In this document: in pieces, positions 9,801 through 21,300 of the stretch
Layout of the letters: the number at the start of each line of letters is the position of its first letter
Position numbering within the stretch: the stretch's first letter is position 1
Assembly: GCA_014843695.1 (NCBI GenBank)
Contig: CM026401.1
Coordinates: 28,573,169-28,637,168 of the forward strand
DNA: 64,000 nt
Direction of reading: 5' to 3'
Source: Archivesica marissinica
Taxonomy: Eukaryota > Mollusca > Bivalvia > Venerida > Vesicomyidae
Program-made: the position numbers and the translations under genes
The notes under the pieces: generated by a model
Seen by the model: only the letters and a program-made list of their open reading frames with translations
Told to the model about the DNA's origin: nothing
Databases searched by the model: none

Positions 9801-12800
9801 ATGGTTGTGGTTCAGGACGGATGGGACTAGTCTAGGAGGAGGCAGTTATACTGGGATGGTGCGGAAAGGTTGTGGTCCAGGACGGATGGGAGTAGTCTAG
9901 GAGTAGTCAGCTATACTGGGATGGTGCGGAACGGTTGTGGTCCAGGACGGATGGGACTAGTCTAGGAGTAGTCAGCTATACTGGGATGGTGCGGAACGGT
10001 TGTGGCCCAGGACGGATGTGATTAGTCTAGGAGTAGACAGCTATACTGGGATGGTGCGGAACGGTTGTGGTCCAGGACTGATGTGATTAGTCTAGGAGTA
10101 GACAGTTATACTGGGATGGTGCGGAATGGTTGTGGTCCAGGACGGATGGGACTAGTCTAGGAGGAGGCAGTTATGCTGGGATGGTGCGAATCGGTTGTGG
10201 TCCAGGACGGATGGGACTAGTCTAGGGGTAGAGAGCTATACTGGGATGGTGCGGAACGGTTGTGGTCCAGGACGGATGGGACTCATCTAGGAGTAGACAG
10301 CTATACTGGGATGGTGCGGAACGGTTGTGGTCCAAGACGGATGGGACTAGTCTAGGGGTAGTCAGCTATACTGGGATGGTGCGGAACGGTTGTGGTCCAG
10401 GACGGATGGGACTAGTCTAGGAGTAGTCAGCTATACTGGGATGGTGCGGAACGGTTGTGGTCCAGGACGGATGGGACTAGTCTAGGAGTAGACAGCTATA
10501 CTGGGATGGTGCGGAACGGTTGTGGTACAGGACGGATGTGATTAGTCTAGGAGTAGACAGCTATACTGGGATGGTGCGGAACGGTTGTGGTCCAGGACGG
10601 ATGTGATTAGTATAGGAGTAGACAGTTATGCTGGGATGGAGCGGAATGGTTGTGGTTCAGGACGGATGGGACTAGTCTAGGAGGAGGCAGTTATACTGGG
10701 ATGGTGCGGAAAGGTTGTGGTCCAGGACGGATGGGAGTAGTCTAGGAGTAGTCAGCTATACTGGGATGGTGCGGAACGGTTGTGGTCCAGGACGGATGGG
10801 ACTAGTCTAGGAGTAGTCAGCTATACTGGGATGGTGCGGAACGGTTGTGGTCCAGGACGGATGTGATTAGTCTAGGAGTAGACAGCTATACTGGGATGGT
10901 GCGGAACGGTTGTGGTCCAGGACGGATGTGATTAGTCTAGGAGTAGACAGTTATACTGGGATGGTGCGGAATGGTTGTGGTCCAGGACGGATGGGACTAG
11001 TCTAGGAGGAGGCAGTTATGCTGGGATGGTGCGGAACGGTTGTGGTCCAGGACGGATGTGATTAGTCTAGGAGTAGACAGTTATACTGGGATGGTGCGGA
11101 ACGGTTGTGGTCCAGGACGGATGGGACTAGTCTAGGAGTAGACAGCTATACTGGGATGGTGCGGAACGGTTGTGGTCCAGGACGGATGGGACTAGTCTAG
11201 GAGTAGACAGCTATACTGGGATGGTGCGGAACGGTTGTGGTCCAGGACGGATGGGACTAGTCTAGGAGTAGACAGCTATACTGGGATGGTGCGGAACGGT
11301 TGTGGTCCAGGACGGATGGGACTAGTCTAGGAGTAGACAGCTATACTGGGATGGTGCGGAACGGTTGTGGTCCAGGACGGATGGGACTAGTCTAGGAGTA
11401 GTCAGCTATACTGGGATGGTGCGGAACGGTTGTGGTCCAGGACGGATGGGACTAGTCTAGGAGTAGTCAGCTATACTGGGATGGTGCGGAACGGTTGTGG
11501 TCCAGGACGGATGGGACTAGTCTAGGAGTAGACAGCTATACTGGGATGGTGCGGAACGGTTGTGGTCCAGGACGGATGTGATTAGTCTAGGAGTAGACAG
11601 TTATACTGGGATGGTGCGGAACGGTTGTGGTCCAGGACGGATGTGATTAGTCTAGGAGTAGACAGTTATACTGGGATGGTGCGGAACGGTTGTGGTCCAG
11701 GACGGATGTGACTAGTCTAGGAGTAGACAGTTATACTGGGATGGTGCGGAACGGTTGTGGTCCAGGACGGATGGGACTAGTCTAGGGGTAGTCAGCTATA
11801 CTGGGATGGTGCGGAACGGTTGTGGTCCAGGACGGATGGGACTAGTCTAGGAGTAGTCAGCTATACTGGGATGGTGCGGAACGGTTGTGGTCCAGGACGG
11901 ATGGGACTAGTCTAGGAGTAGACAGCTATACTGGGATGGTGCGGAACGGTTGTGGTCCAGGACGGATGTGATTAGTCTAGGAGTAGACAGTTATACTGGG
12001 ATGGTGCGGAACGGTTGTGGTCCAGGACGGATGTGATTAGTCTAGGAGTAGACAGTTATACTGGGATGGTGCGGAACGGTTGTGGTCCAGGACGGATGTG
12101 ACTAGTCTAGGAGTAGTCAGTTATACTGGGATGGTGCGGAACGGTTGTGGTCCAGGACGGATGGGACTAGTCTAGGAGTAGTCAGTTATACTGGGATGGT
12201 GCGGAACGGTTGTGGTCCAGGACGGATGGGACTAGTCTAGGAGTAGACAGTTATACTGGGATGGTGCGGAACGGTTGTGGTCCAGGACGGATGGGACTAG
12301 TCTAGGAGTAGTCAGTTATACTGGGATGGTGCGGAACGGTTGTGGTCCAGGACGGATGTGATTAGTCTAGGAGTAGACAGTTATACTGGGATGGTGCGGA
12401 ACGGTTGTGGTCCAGGACGGATGTGATTAGTCTAGGAGTAGACAGTTATACTGGGATGGTGCGGAACGGTTGTGGTCCAGGACGGATGTGATTAGTCTAG
12501 GAGTAGACAGCTATACTGGGATGGTGCGGAACGGTTGTGGTCCAGGACGGATGTGATTAGTATAGGAGTAGACAGTTATACTGGGATGGTGCGGAATGGT
12601 TGTGGTTCAGGACGGATGGGACTAGTCTAGGAGGAGGCAGTTATACTGGGATGGTGCGGAAAGGTTGTGGTCCAGGACGGATGGGAGTAGTCTAGGAGTA
12701 GTCAGCTATACTGGGATGGTGCGGAACGGTTGTGGTCCAGGACGGATGTGATTAGTCTAGGAGTAGACAGTTATACTGGGATGGTGCGGAATGGTTGTGG

Positions 12801-14417
12801 TCCAGGACGGATGGGACTAGTCTAGGAGGAGGCAGTTATGCTGGGATGGTGCGGAACGGTTGTGGTCCAGGACGGATGGGACTAGTCTAGGAGTAGTCAG
12901 CTATACTGTATACTGTGATGGTTCGGAACGGTTGTGGTCCAGGACGGATGGGACTAGTCTAGGAGTAGTCAGCTATACTGGGATGGTGCGGAACGGTTGT
13001 GGTCCAGGACGGATGGGACTAGTCTAGGGGTAGACAGTTATACTGGGAAGGTGCGGAACGGTTGTTGTCCAGGACGGATGTGACTAGTCTAGGAGGAGAC
13101 AGCTATACTGGGATGGTGCGGAACGGTTGTGGTCCAGGACGGATGGGACTAGTATAGGGTTAGACAGCTATACTGGTATGGTGCGGAACGGTTGTGGTCC
13201 AGGACGGATGAGACTAGTCTAGGAGTAGACAGCTATACTGGGATGGTGCGGAACGGTTGTTGCCCAGGAAGGATGGGACTAGTCTAGGAGTAGTCAGCTA
13301 TACTGGGATGGTGCGGAACGGTTGTGGTCCAGGAAGGATGGGACTAGTCTAGGAGTAGACAGCTATACTGGGATGGTGCGGAACGGTTGTGGTCCAGGAC
13401 GGATGGACTAGTCTAGGAGTAGTCAGTTATACTGGGATGGTGCGGAACGGTTGTGGTCCAGGACTGATGGGACTAGTCTAGGAGTAGACAGCTATACTGG
13501 GATGGTGCGGAACGGTTGTGGTCCAGGACGGATGTGACTAGTCAAGGGGTAGACAGCTATACTGGGATGGTGCGGGTCGGTTGTGGTCGAGGACGGATGG
13601 GACTAGTCTAGGGGTAGTCAGCTATACCGGGATGGTGCGGAACGGTTGTGGTCCAGGACGGATGGGACTAGTCTAGGAGTAGTCAGCTATACTGGGATGG
13701 TGCGGAACGGTTGTGGTCCAGGACTGATGGGACTAGTCTAGGAGTAGACAGCTATACTGGGATGGTGCGGAACGGTTGTGGTCCAGGACGGATGTGATTA
13801 GTCTAGGAGTAGACAGTTATACTGGGATGGTGCGGAACGGTTGTGGTCCAGGACGGATGTGATTAGTCTAGGAGGAGGCAGTTATACTGGGATGGTGCGG
13901 AACGGTTGTGGTCCAGGACGGATGGGACTAGTCAAGGGGTAGTCAGTTATACTGGGATGGTGTGGAACGGTTGTGGTCCAGGACGGATGGAACTAGTCTA
14001 GGAGTAGTCAGTTATACTGGGATGGTGCGGAACGGTTGTGGTCCAGGACGGATGGGACTAGTCTAGGAGTAGACAGCTATACTGGGATGGTGCGGAATGG
14101 TTGTGGTCCAGGACGGATGGGACTAGTCTAGGAGTAGTCAGTTATACTGGGATGGTGCGGAACGGTTGTGGTCCAGGACGGATGGGACTAGTCTAGGAGT
14201 AGACAGCTATACTGGGATGGTGCGGAACGGTTGTGGTCCAGGACGGATGGGACTAGTCTAGGAGTAGACAGCTATACTGGTATGGTGCGGAACGGTTGTG
14301 GTCCAGGACGGATGGGACTAGTCTAGGAGTAGACAGCTATACTGGGATGGTGCGGAACGGTTGTGGTCCAGGACGGATGGGACTAGTCTAGGAGGAGGCA
14401 ACTATACTGGGATGGTG
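6895..14417. repeat. 65-bp satellite, about 115 copies, with higher-order structure
   Basis: The unit is 65 bp (GGACTAGTCTAGGAGTAGAC, AGCTATACTGGGATGGTGCG, GAACGGTTGTGGTCCAGGAC, GGATG). Variant units recur at fixed spacing. The block with ATTGTGCGG and CCAGGAGGTATGG at 7381 recurs at 8616, exactly 19 units (1235 bp) later. The GTGGTTCAGG/GAGGAGGCAG block occurs near 9807, 10645 and 12596. Sixty-five is not a multiple of three and no long frame stays open, so it is not coding. It fills most of the space between the two contactin genes. Confidence 0.97.
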
Positions 14418-14590
14418 CAAGCAGCATTTTACGTTCTTTTAAATATCTCTAGACAATATCTCGGTCGCCTATATAACCCTGCTATACGCCCACTTCTAGA
14501 ATACGGCGGCGTAATTTGAGACAACTGCTCTGACTATCTTAAAGCAGAACTCGAGTCTGCTGACCTTGCTCGACTGCGGAGAGGTATTTT
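14418..14590 (+). pseudogene. Fragment of a non-LTR retrotransposon reverse transcriptase
   Basis: The frame starting CAA GCA GCA at 14418 gives VLLNISRQYLGRLYN, then PAIRPLLEYGGVI, a stop in place of Trp, and DNCSDYLKAELES. This is the segment after the palm of Jockey/CR1-type reverse transcriptases (RPLLEY..VVWD..). The same region of the LINE at 36.4 kb reads YISYMRPLLEYAAVVWDSCT. The fragment is short, dead, and joins the satellite directly. Confidence 0.75.
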
Positions 14591-14942
14591 AGTCACTACG
14601 ATAGCGGAATGACCGCTGACTTCCGGAATGGCAGTTAATGCACATTTGTGGGGAATAATTGATGGATGTTTTTGGTTCGAGCAGGGAAGTCGTCGAGCTT
14701 TAACACCGGGTCATTAATGTATTGTATTGTTGATTGTGGATGATTGTGGATGATTTTGGATGCTATCTAGTTAGTTAATGTCCCGAATGTTGGTGTATCC
14801 AGTTATCCACATAACGGCGTTCGTGTGTCACGAACATGCTTCCGGTAGTGCTTGGACTAGGTTCGAAACACTATTGCCATCAGTGCTCGTTGACCGGTAG
14901 GTGAACCAAGGAGCAGTTGTTCGTTATTCATATAATATGCTT

Positions 14943-14949
14943 TATAAAA
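14943..14949 (+). promoter_or_regulatory. Candidate TATA box of contactin gene 2
   Basis: TATAAAA lies 316 bases upstream of the signal-peptide ATG at 15265. This would give a 5' leader of roughly 290 bases, with upstream ATGs. This is only a motif; no initiator could be recognised and a further 5' non-coding exon is possible. Confidence 0.25.
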
Positions 14950-15264
14950 GTCGATGTACTTGGGTGTGTACCAATGGACACGTGCGTGAGCGCTAATATT
15001 ATTATTATACAAATGTATTTACAAGGCTGAAAATAACAATTTTGTGACCTACTACTATTTTTTTTCAAATATTTTAACTGAATGTACACATTTAAATGTT
15101 CGAAATATTGGACTTCTCTACGTGTTTATTGTTTGCGCCCAGTAGATTGTGTTACGCATCGACTGTGTTTAAAAATATAAAATTACAGGATACTCCATTT
15201 ACCAACGGGTATACTAACTCGTCGACTATTTTCTGCTTTATACAAAGAACACAATGGATTAAAT

Positions 15265-15337
15265 ATGAACGAACTATTGTTCGTGTTACTGTTTTTTGGA
15301 CTATTACACGGAACTAATGGTCAATTGTATTCCATAG
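15265..15337 (+). CDS. Cont: Contactin gene 2, exon 1: signal peptide
   Basis: ATG at 15265 opens MNELLFVLLFFGLLHGTNG, a short n-region, a hydrophobic core and a small-residue cleavage region (HGTNG-Q), then QLYSI. The donor is ATAG|GTATAT at 15338, exit phase 1. Joined to exon 2 this gives ..QLYSI-GCPDGWLL.., so the mature protein would begin just before the lectin domain. The start is chosen because the frame and phase fit exon 2 exactly and the hydrophobic core begins at residue 4. Longer overlapping frames here have no such features. Confidence 0.82.
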
Positions 15338-18300
15338 GTATATATTTCTATTTATGATTTTTTTTCCCCATGGACATCAAACAATGGAAACGCGTCTGTT
15401 CCACACACATTTCTTTGTTTTGTGGGTGGGCACATTACTATTTTAGAACTACTAGTTCCTTTTGGGAAGTAGAGAGTTACTGAAAACTGCTGTATCACAG
15501 ATATATGCTTGGATACATGCACATATATAAATGCTAGCAGTGAATGTATTCAATATCATCTTATTTTTAGCGGCAACTATCAATTATCGACTTGGCAAGG
15601 CCCTTACATGCAGCTTTAATTTATGAACTTTGGTTTCAAGTTTCATAGATTTTTTAAGCTTTCAACATATTATCGAGCATTCAACATGCGTAACGGAAGA
15701 GTATATATATATACAGCTAGAACACAATAATGTGTTGAAGTAGTTAACACGTTGGACTGGTAATCCAGGGATCGCATGTTCGATCCCCTGTCTGACCCTA
15801 ATAAAATTAACAGTCTTTCAGAAGGGACTTTAAACCGAGGTCTCGTGTCGGTGCTTTACATCGTGTACGTAAAACAACAAGAGGCGACTCTGGAATCGGT
15901 CTTTGTCTGTATAATTGCACTATCCTCCAAAAATCTAAAATGACTAATATCTTCACGAGGCGTCGCTCATATTGACAACCGGTAGCGACGATAAATAAAC
16001 ATGCATCATTTTCAACTATTCTGTAATATTGAAACCACGATTGGTGAGTTCCCTCTCCAAGTTGTTATAGCTAGTACTTCGAGTTGGTATACACCTAGGT
16101 TATAGGTAATCCGTGCAAATGTATGCATGAACAATAGTGTTCGGGATGTCTTCAACAATAACTCAATATTATACTCCAAATTTGCTCAATAGCACCATTA
16201 GTTGTTATGTTCAAAGATCGTGCAGATGACGATGGTTAGGTTGCAGTTACTCGTATACTCAAGTGGTAGTTGTTACTATACAAGAAGGCGCTAGATCGGG
16301 AAGGTGGTGCACGAAATTTCAATAGGAGTAAATGTACATATGAATGTGAGACTACTGACACGTCGGTAATAGCCTCTTACACGCCACCGTCATCGTGGAC
16401 TAGAGGTTAACCGAACGGGACATCGAATGTTCGAACCTAGTCAGACATTTTACTAACACACCGGAGAGTCTTAAAAGTGGCAAATACAAGTATACAACGT
16501 CATTGGCCATCTTTACCACAAGGACGCCAACGCTCTGATTTGGTTCGCCTCTACAGAGTTGTATATGGACCTGTTGTAGTGCCTGCCTCCTATTTACCAT
16601 CTCCAGCACTCATGCGTTCAACTAGACATATTACTTAACAAGATGAAGTTTTCCAACCTCATTGCGCCTGCATGTCTTCCAGCATTGGATTTTTCCAAGA
16701 ATTATTCCATTGAGTAACTGTGTAACTGTTACGAGCCTGGACACACTCGAGTCAGTTGTCCAGTCGCTCCCTGCATTCCGGGCCTAGTGACGGAACATAT
16801 GTAATGTACGGTGTAAGTACAAATTGGCGTATGCTATTTTTAACTTTTGCGTTGAATACACACTACACTCGGCCTTGAAGACCTTTTAACCCTCCTCAGT
16901 AGATGTCGTTAGTGGCGTTGAGGAGTATCTCATTGAAGTTGAAGTTGAATTATATACGTCAACATAGGCTGTGTTATGTTCCATGCACGTCAGGCCTCCT
17001 AATTTCTTTTCTGTATTGTACCCAATATCTGCGTATCTAATACCATGTACATTGTACACCAAACGATTTTTCTACAACACTTAACCATTTGTTCAATGTC
17101 ATTTTGAAAATGATATAATTCTGACGTGGTCCACATGTACGTACCTATATGAATGATTTAGCAACATAAGCAGTCTTACAACAATCTGCAACTGATTCAC
17201 GCAATGGATGCGAGAGCTAGCTTATACCAGGCACTTCGTAAATTAGGAAAATGGCTGCGCAATATGCCGGAAGTTAATAATGTCTTATTCACGAATAAAA
17301 CTTATTCGCATATCCACATATTTCTGTTTAAACTTTAAATATTTTACAACGACTGTGAAGCAAGTTTTAACAACATATATTAATAACTCTTGTTGGCGCG
17401 GATGAAAGCGTAACTGTGGTCATTCGTGTGGGAGGAAACAGGAGTACCCGGTGAAACCCCCCGTACCATCTCACATACTTCCCGGTCCGAGGTTCAAATC
17501 CGGGTTGCATTGGTGAGAAGAGTTCTGCCATACAGCATATGATGTACCTGCACTAAGCGTTTTGTAACAACATATATGTAGTTTATTTTTAATTTTAACG
17601 ATTAATATTTCGAAATATTATGTTAGTAACATTAACATAAACTATGTTTGAAATGAATAGTCAGGCGCGAAATAACCATACAATGAGTAAACCGACTACC
17701 TGCGATGCGTTAATCAGTGTCAGCTGTGTTGGGTCTATTTCAATACCGTATCATATTTCTTTTGTATCACGAATACCAAATTCAAGGTACTATTGGGAAG
17801 GGTTTGTGTTTTGTTAACCTTAGAGTAAAGTAACTTGAAGTAAGTTACAAACACGCAACGGGCATACAGTACGGCGGGCTTTTATGATAAACTGTCCACG
17901 GTTTAAATTTAAACATGACAGCTACTCGAAAATAACATTTTCTCTTAGGAATTGTTGCTAGGAATTGTTGCTAGTAATTGTTGCACTGGAATTCCATTGT
18001 AGTGTATTTGACTATTTACAGATGTATCTGTATTTATATATTGTGATTGCGGCTTAGTAGTTAAGGCATGCAGACTGTTTAATCGCTGTTTCCTGGCATT
18101 ACATCTACATTATTTACTATTTCCAGGATATCCGGATGGCTGGGTCCTGGCATTATATCTACATTATTTACTATTTCCAGGATATCCGGATGGCTAGGTC
18201 CTGGCATTATATCTACCATTATTTACTGTTTCCAGGATATCCGGATGGCTGGGTCCTGGCATTATATCTACATTATTTACTGTTTCCAGGATATCCGGAT

Positions 18301-21300
18301 GGCTGGGTCCTGGCATTATATCTACATTATTTACTATTTCCAGGATATCCGGATGGCTGGGTCCTGGCATTATATCTACATTATTTACTTTTCCAGGATA
18401 TCGGATGGTGGGTCCTGCATTATATCTACATTATTTACTGTTTCCAGGATATCCGGATGGTTGGGTCCCGGCATTATATCTACCATTATTTACTGTTTCC
18501 AGGATATCCGGATGGCTGGGTCCTGGCATTATATCTACCATTATTTACTATTTCCAGGATATCCGGATGCCTGGGTCCCGGCATTACATCTACCATTATT
18601 TACTGTTTCCAGGATATCCGGATGGTTGGGTCCTGGCATTATATCTACCATTATTTACTGTTTCCAGGATATCCGGATGGCTGGGTCCTGGCATTATATC
18701 TACCATTATTTACTGTTTCCAGGATATCCGTATGGTTGGGTCCTGTCATTACATCTACCATTATTTACTGTTTCCAGGATATCCGGATGGTTGGGTCCTG
18801 TCATTATATCTACCATTATTTACTGTTTCCAGGATATCCGTATGGTTGGGTCCTGTCATTACATCTACCATTATTTACTGTTTCCAGGATATCCGGATGG
18901 TTGGGTTCCGGCATTATATCTACCATTATTTACTGTTTCCAGGATATCCGGATGGTTGGGTTCTGTCATTATATCTACCATTATTTACCTTTTCCAGGAT
19001 ATCCGGATGGTTGGGTCCTGTCATTATATCTACCATTATTTACTGTTTCCAGGATATCCGTATGGTTGGGTCCTGTCATTACATCTACCATTATTTACTG
19101 TTTCCAGGATATCCGGATGGTTGGGTTCTGGCATTATATCTACCATTATTTACTGTTTCCAGGATATTGATGGCTGGGTCCCGGCATTATATCTACCATT
19201 ATTTACTGTTTCCAGGATATCCGGATGGTTGGGTCCTGGCATTATATCTACCATTATTTACTGTTTCCAGGATATCCGTATGGTTGGGTCCTGGCATTAC
19301 ATCTACCATTATTTACAGTTTCCAGGATATCCGGATGGTTGGGTCCTGCCATTATATCTACCATTATTTACTGTTTCCAGGAAGTATTGATGGCTGGGTC
19401 CCGGCATTATATCTACCATTATTTACTGTTTCCAGGATATCCGGATGGTTGGGTCCTGGCATTACATCTACCATTATTTACTGTTTCCAGGATATCCGTA
19501 TGGTTGGGTCCTGGCATTACATCTACCATTATTTACAGTTTCCAGGATATCCGGATGGTTGGGTCCTGCCATTATATCTACCATTATTTACTGTTTCCAG
19601 GATGTATTGATGGCTGGGTCCCGGCATTATATCTACCATTATTTACTGTTTCCAGGATATCCGGATGGTTGGGTCCTGGCATTATATCTACCATTATTTA
19701 CTGTTTCCAGGATATCCGGATGGTTGGGTCCTGGCATTATATCTACCATTATTTACTGTTTCCAGGATATCCGGATGGTTGGGTCCTGGCATTATATCTA
19801 CCATTATTTACTGTTTCCAGGATATCCGGATGGTTGGGTCCTGCCATTATATCTACCATTATTTACTGTTTCCAGGATATCCGGATGGTTGGGTTCTGGC
19901 ATTATATCTACCATTATTTACTGTTTCCAGGATATCCGGATGGTTGGGTCCTGCATTATATCTACCATTATTTACTGTTTCCAGGATATCCGGATGGTGG
20001 GTCTGCATTATATCTACCATTATTTACTGTTTCCAGGATATCCGGAGGGTCGGCATTATTCTACTATTTACTTTCCAGGATATCCGGATGGTTGGGTCCT
20101 GGCATTATATCTACCATTATTTACTGTTCCAGGATATCCGGATGGCTGGGTCCGGCATTAATCTACATTATTACTGTTTCCAGGATATCCGGATGGTGGG
20201 TCCTGCCATTATATCTACCATTATTTACTGTTTCCAGGATATCCGGATGGTTGGGTCCTGCATTATATCTACCATTATTTACTGTTTCCAGGAAGTGTTG
20301 ATGACTGGGTCCCGTAATTATATCTACATTACGTATTGTTTCCAGGTCACTATATATGTAGTTACTAATGTGTTCATACGTGACTGGTATGTTTATACCG
20401 ACCATATAAAAGACGAAGAAGCGTGTTGATAGAGTGTACCGAATAAGGCGTGGTGATAGAGTGTACCGAATAAGGCGTGTTGATAGAGTGTGCCGAATAG
20501 GGCGTGTGTATAGAATGCACAGAATAAGGCGTGTTGATAGAGTGTCGAATAAGACATGATGATAGTGTACCGAATACGGCGTGTTGTTAGAGTGTACCGA
20601 ATAAGTCGTGGTGATAGTGTACCGAATACGGCGTGTTGTTAGAGTGTACCGAATAAGGCGTGGTGATAGTGTACCGAATACGGCGTGTTGTTAGAGTGTA
20701 CCGAATTAGGCGTGGTGATAGTGTACCGAATACGGCGTGTTGTTAGAGTGTACCGAATACGGCGTGTTGTTAGAGTGTACCGAATAAGGCGTGGTGATAT
20801 TGTACCGAATACGGCGTGTTGTTAGAGTGTACCTAATAAGGCGTGGTGATAGTGTACCGAATACGGCGTGTTGTTAGAGTGTACCGAATACGGCGTGTTG
20901 TTAGAGTGTACCGAATACGGCGTGTTGTTAGAGTGTACCGAATAAGGCGTGGTGATAGTGTACCGAATACGGCGTGTTGTTAGAGTGTACCGAATAAGGC
21001 GTGGTGATAGTGTACCGAATACGGCGTGTTGTTAGAGTGTACCTAATAAGGCGTGGTGATAGTGTACCAAATACGGCGTGTTGTTAGAGTGTACCGAATA
21101 AGGCGCGGTGATAGGGTACCGAATACGGCGTGTTGTTAGAGTGTACCGAATACGGCGTGTTGTTAGAATGTACCGAATAAGACGTGGTGATAGTGTACCG
21201 AATACGGCGTGGTGATAGTATACCGAATACGGCGTGTTGTTAGAGTGTACCGAATACGGCGTGTTGTTAGAGTGTACCGAATAAGGCGTGGTGATAGTGT

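Noticed and set aside
15096..15317. 73-codon plus-strand frame overlapping the contactin signal peptide
   Set aside because: It is in another frame; the frame starting at 15265 has a clear signal peptide and the correct phase for exon 2.
18136..20429. Overlapping plus-strand open frames of 238-401 codons
   Set aside because: All follow from a 55-bp unit without stops in three frames; text in one frame is a rotated reading of the others.
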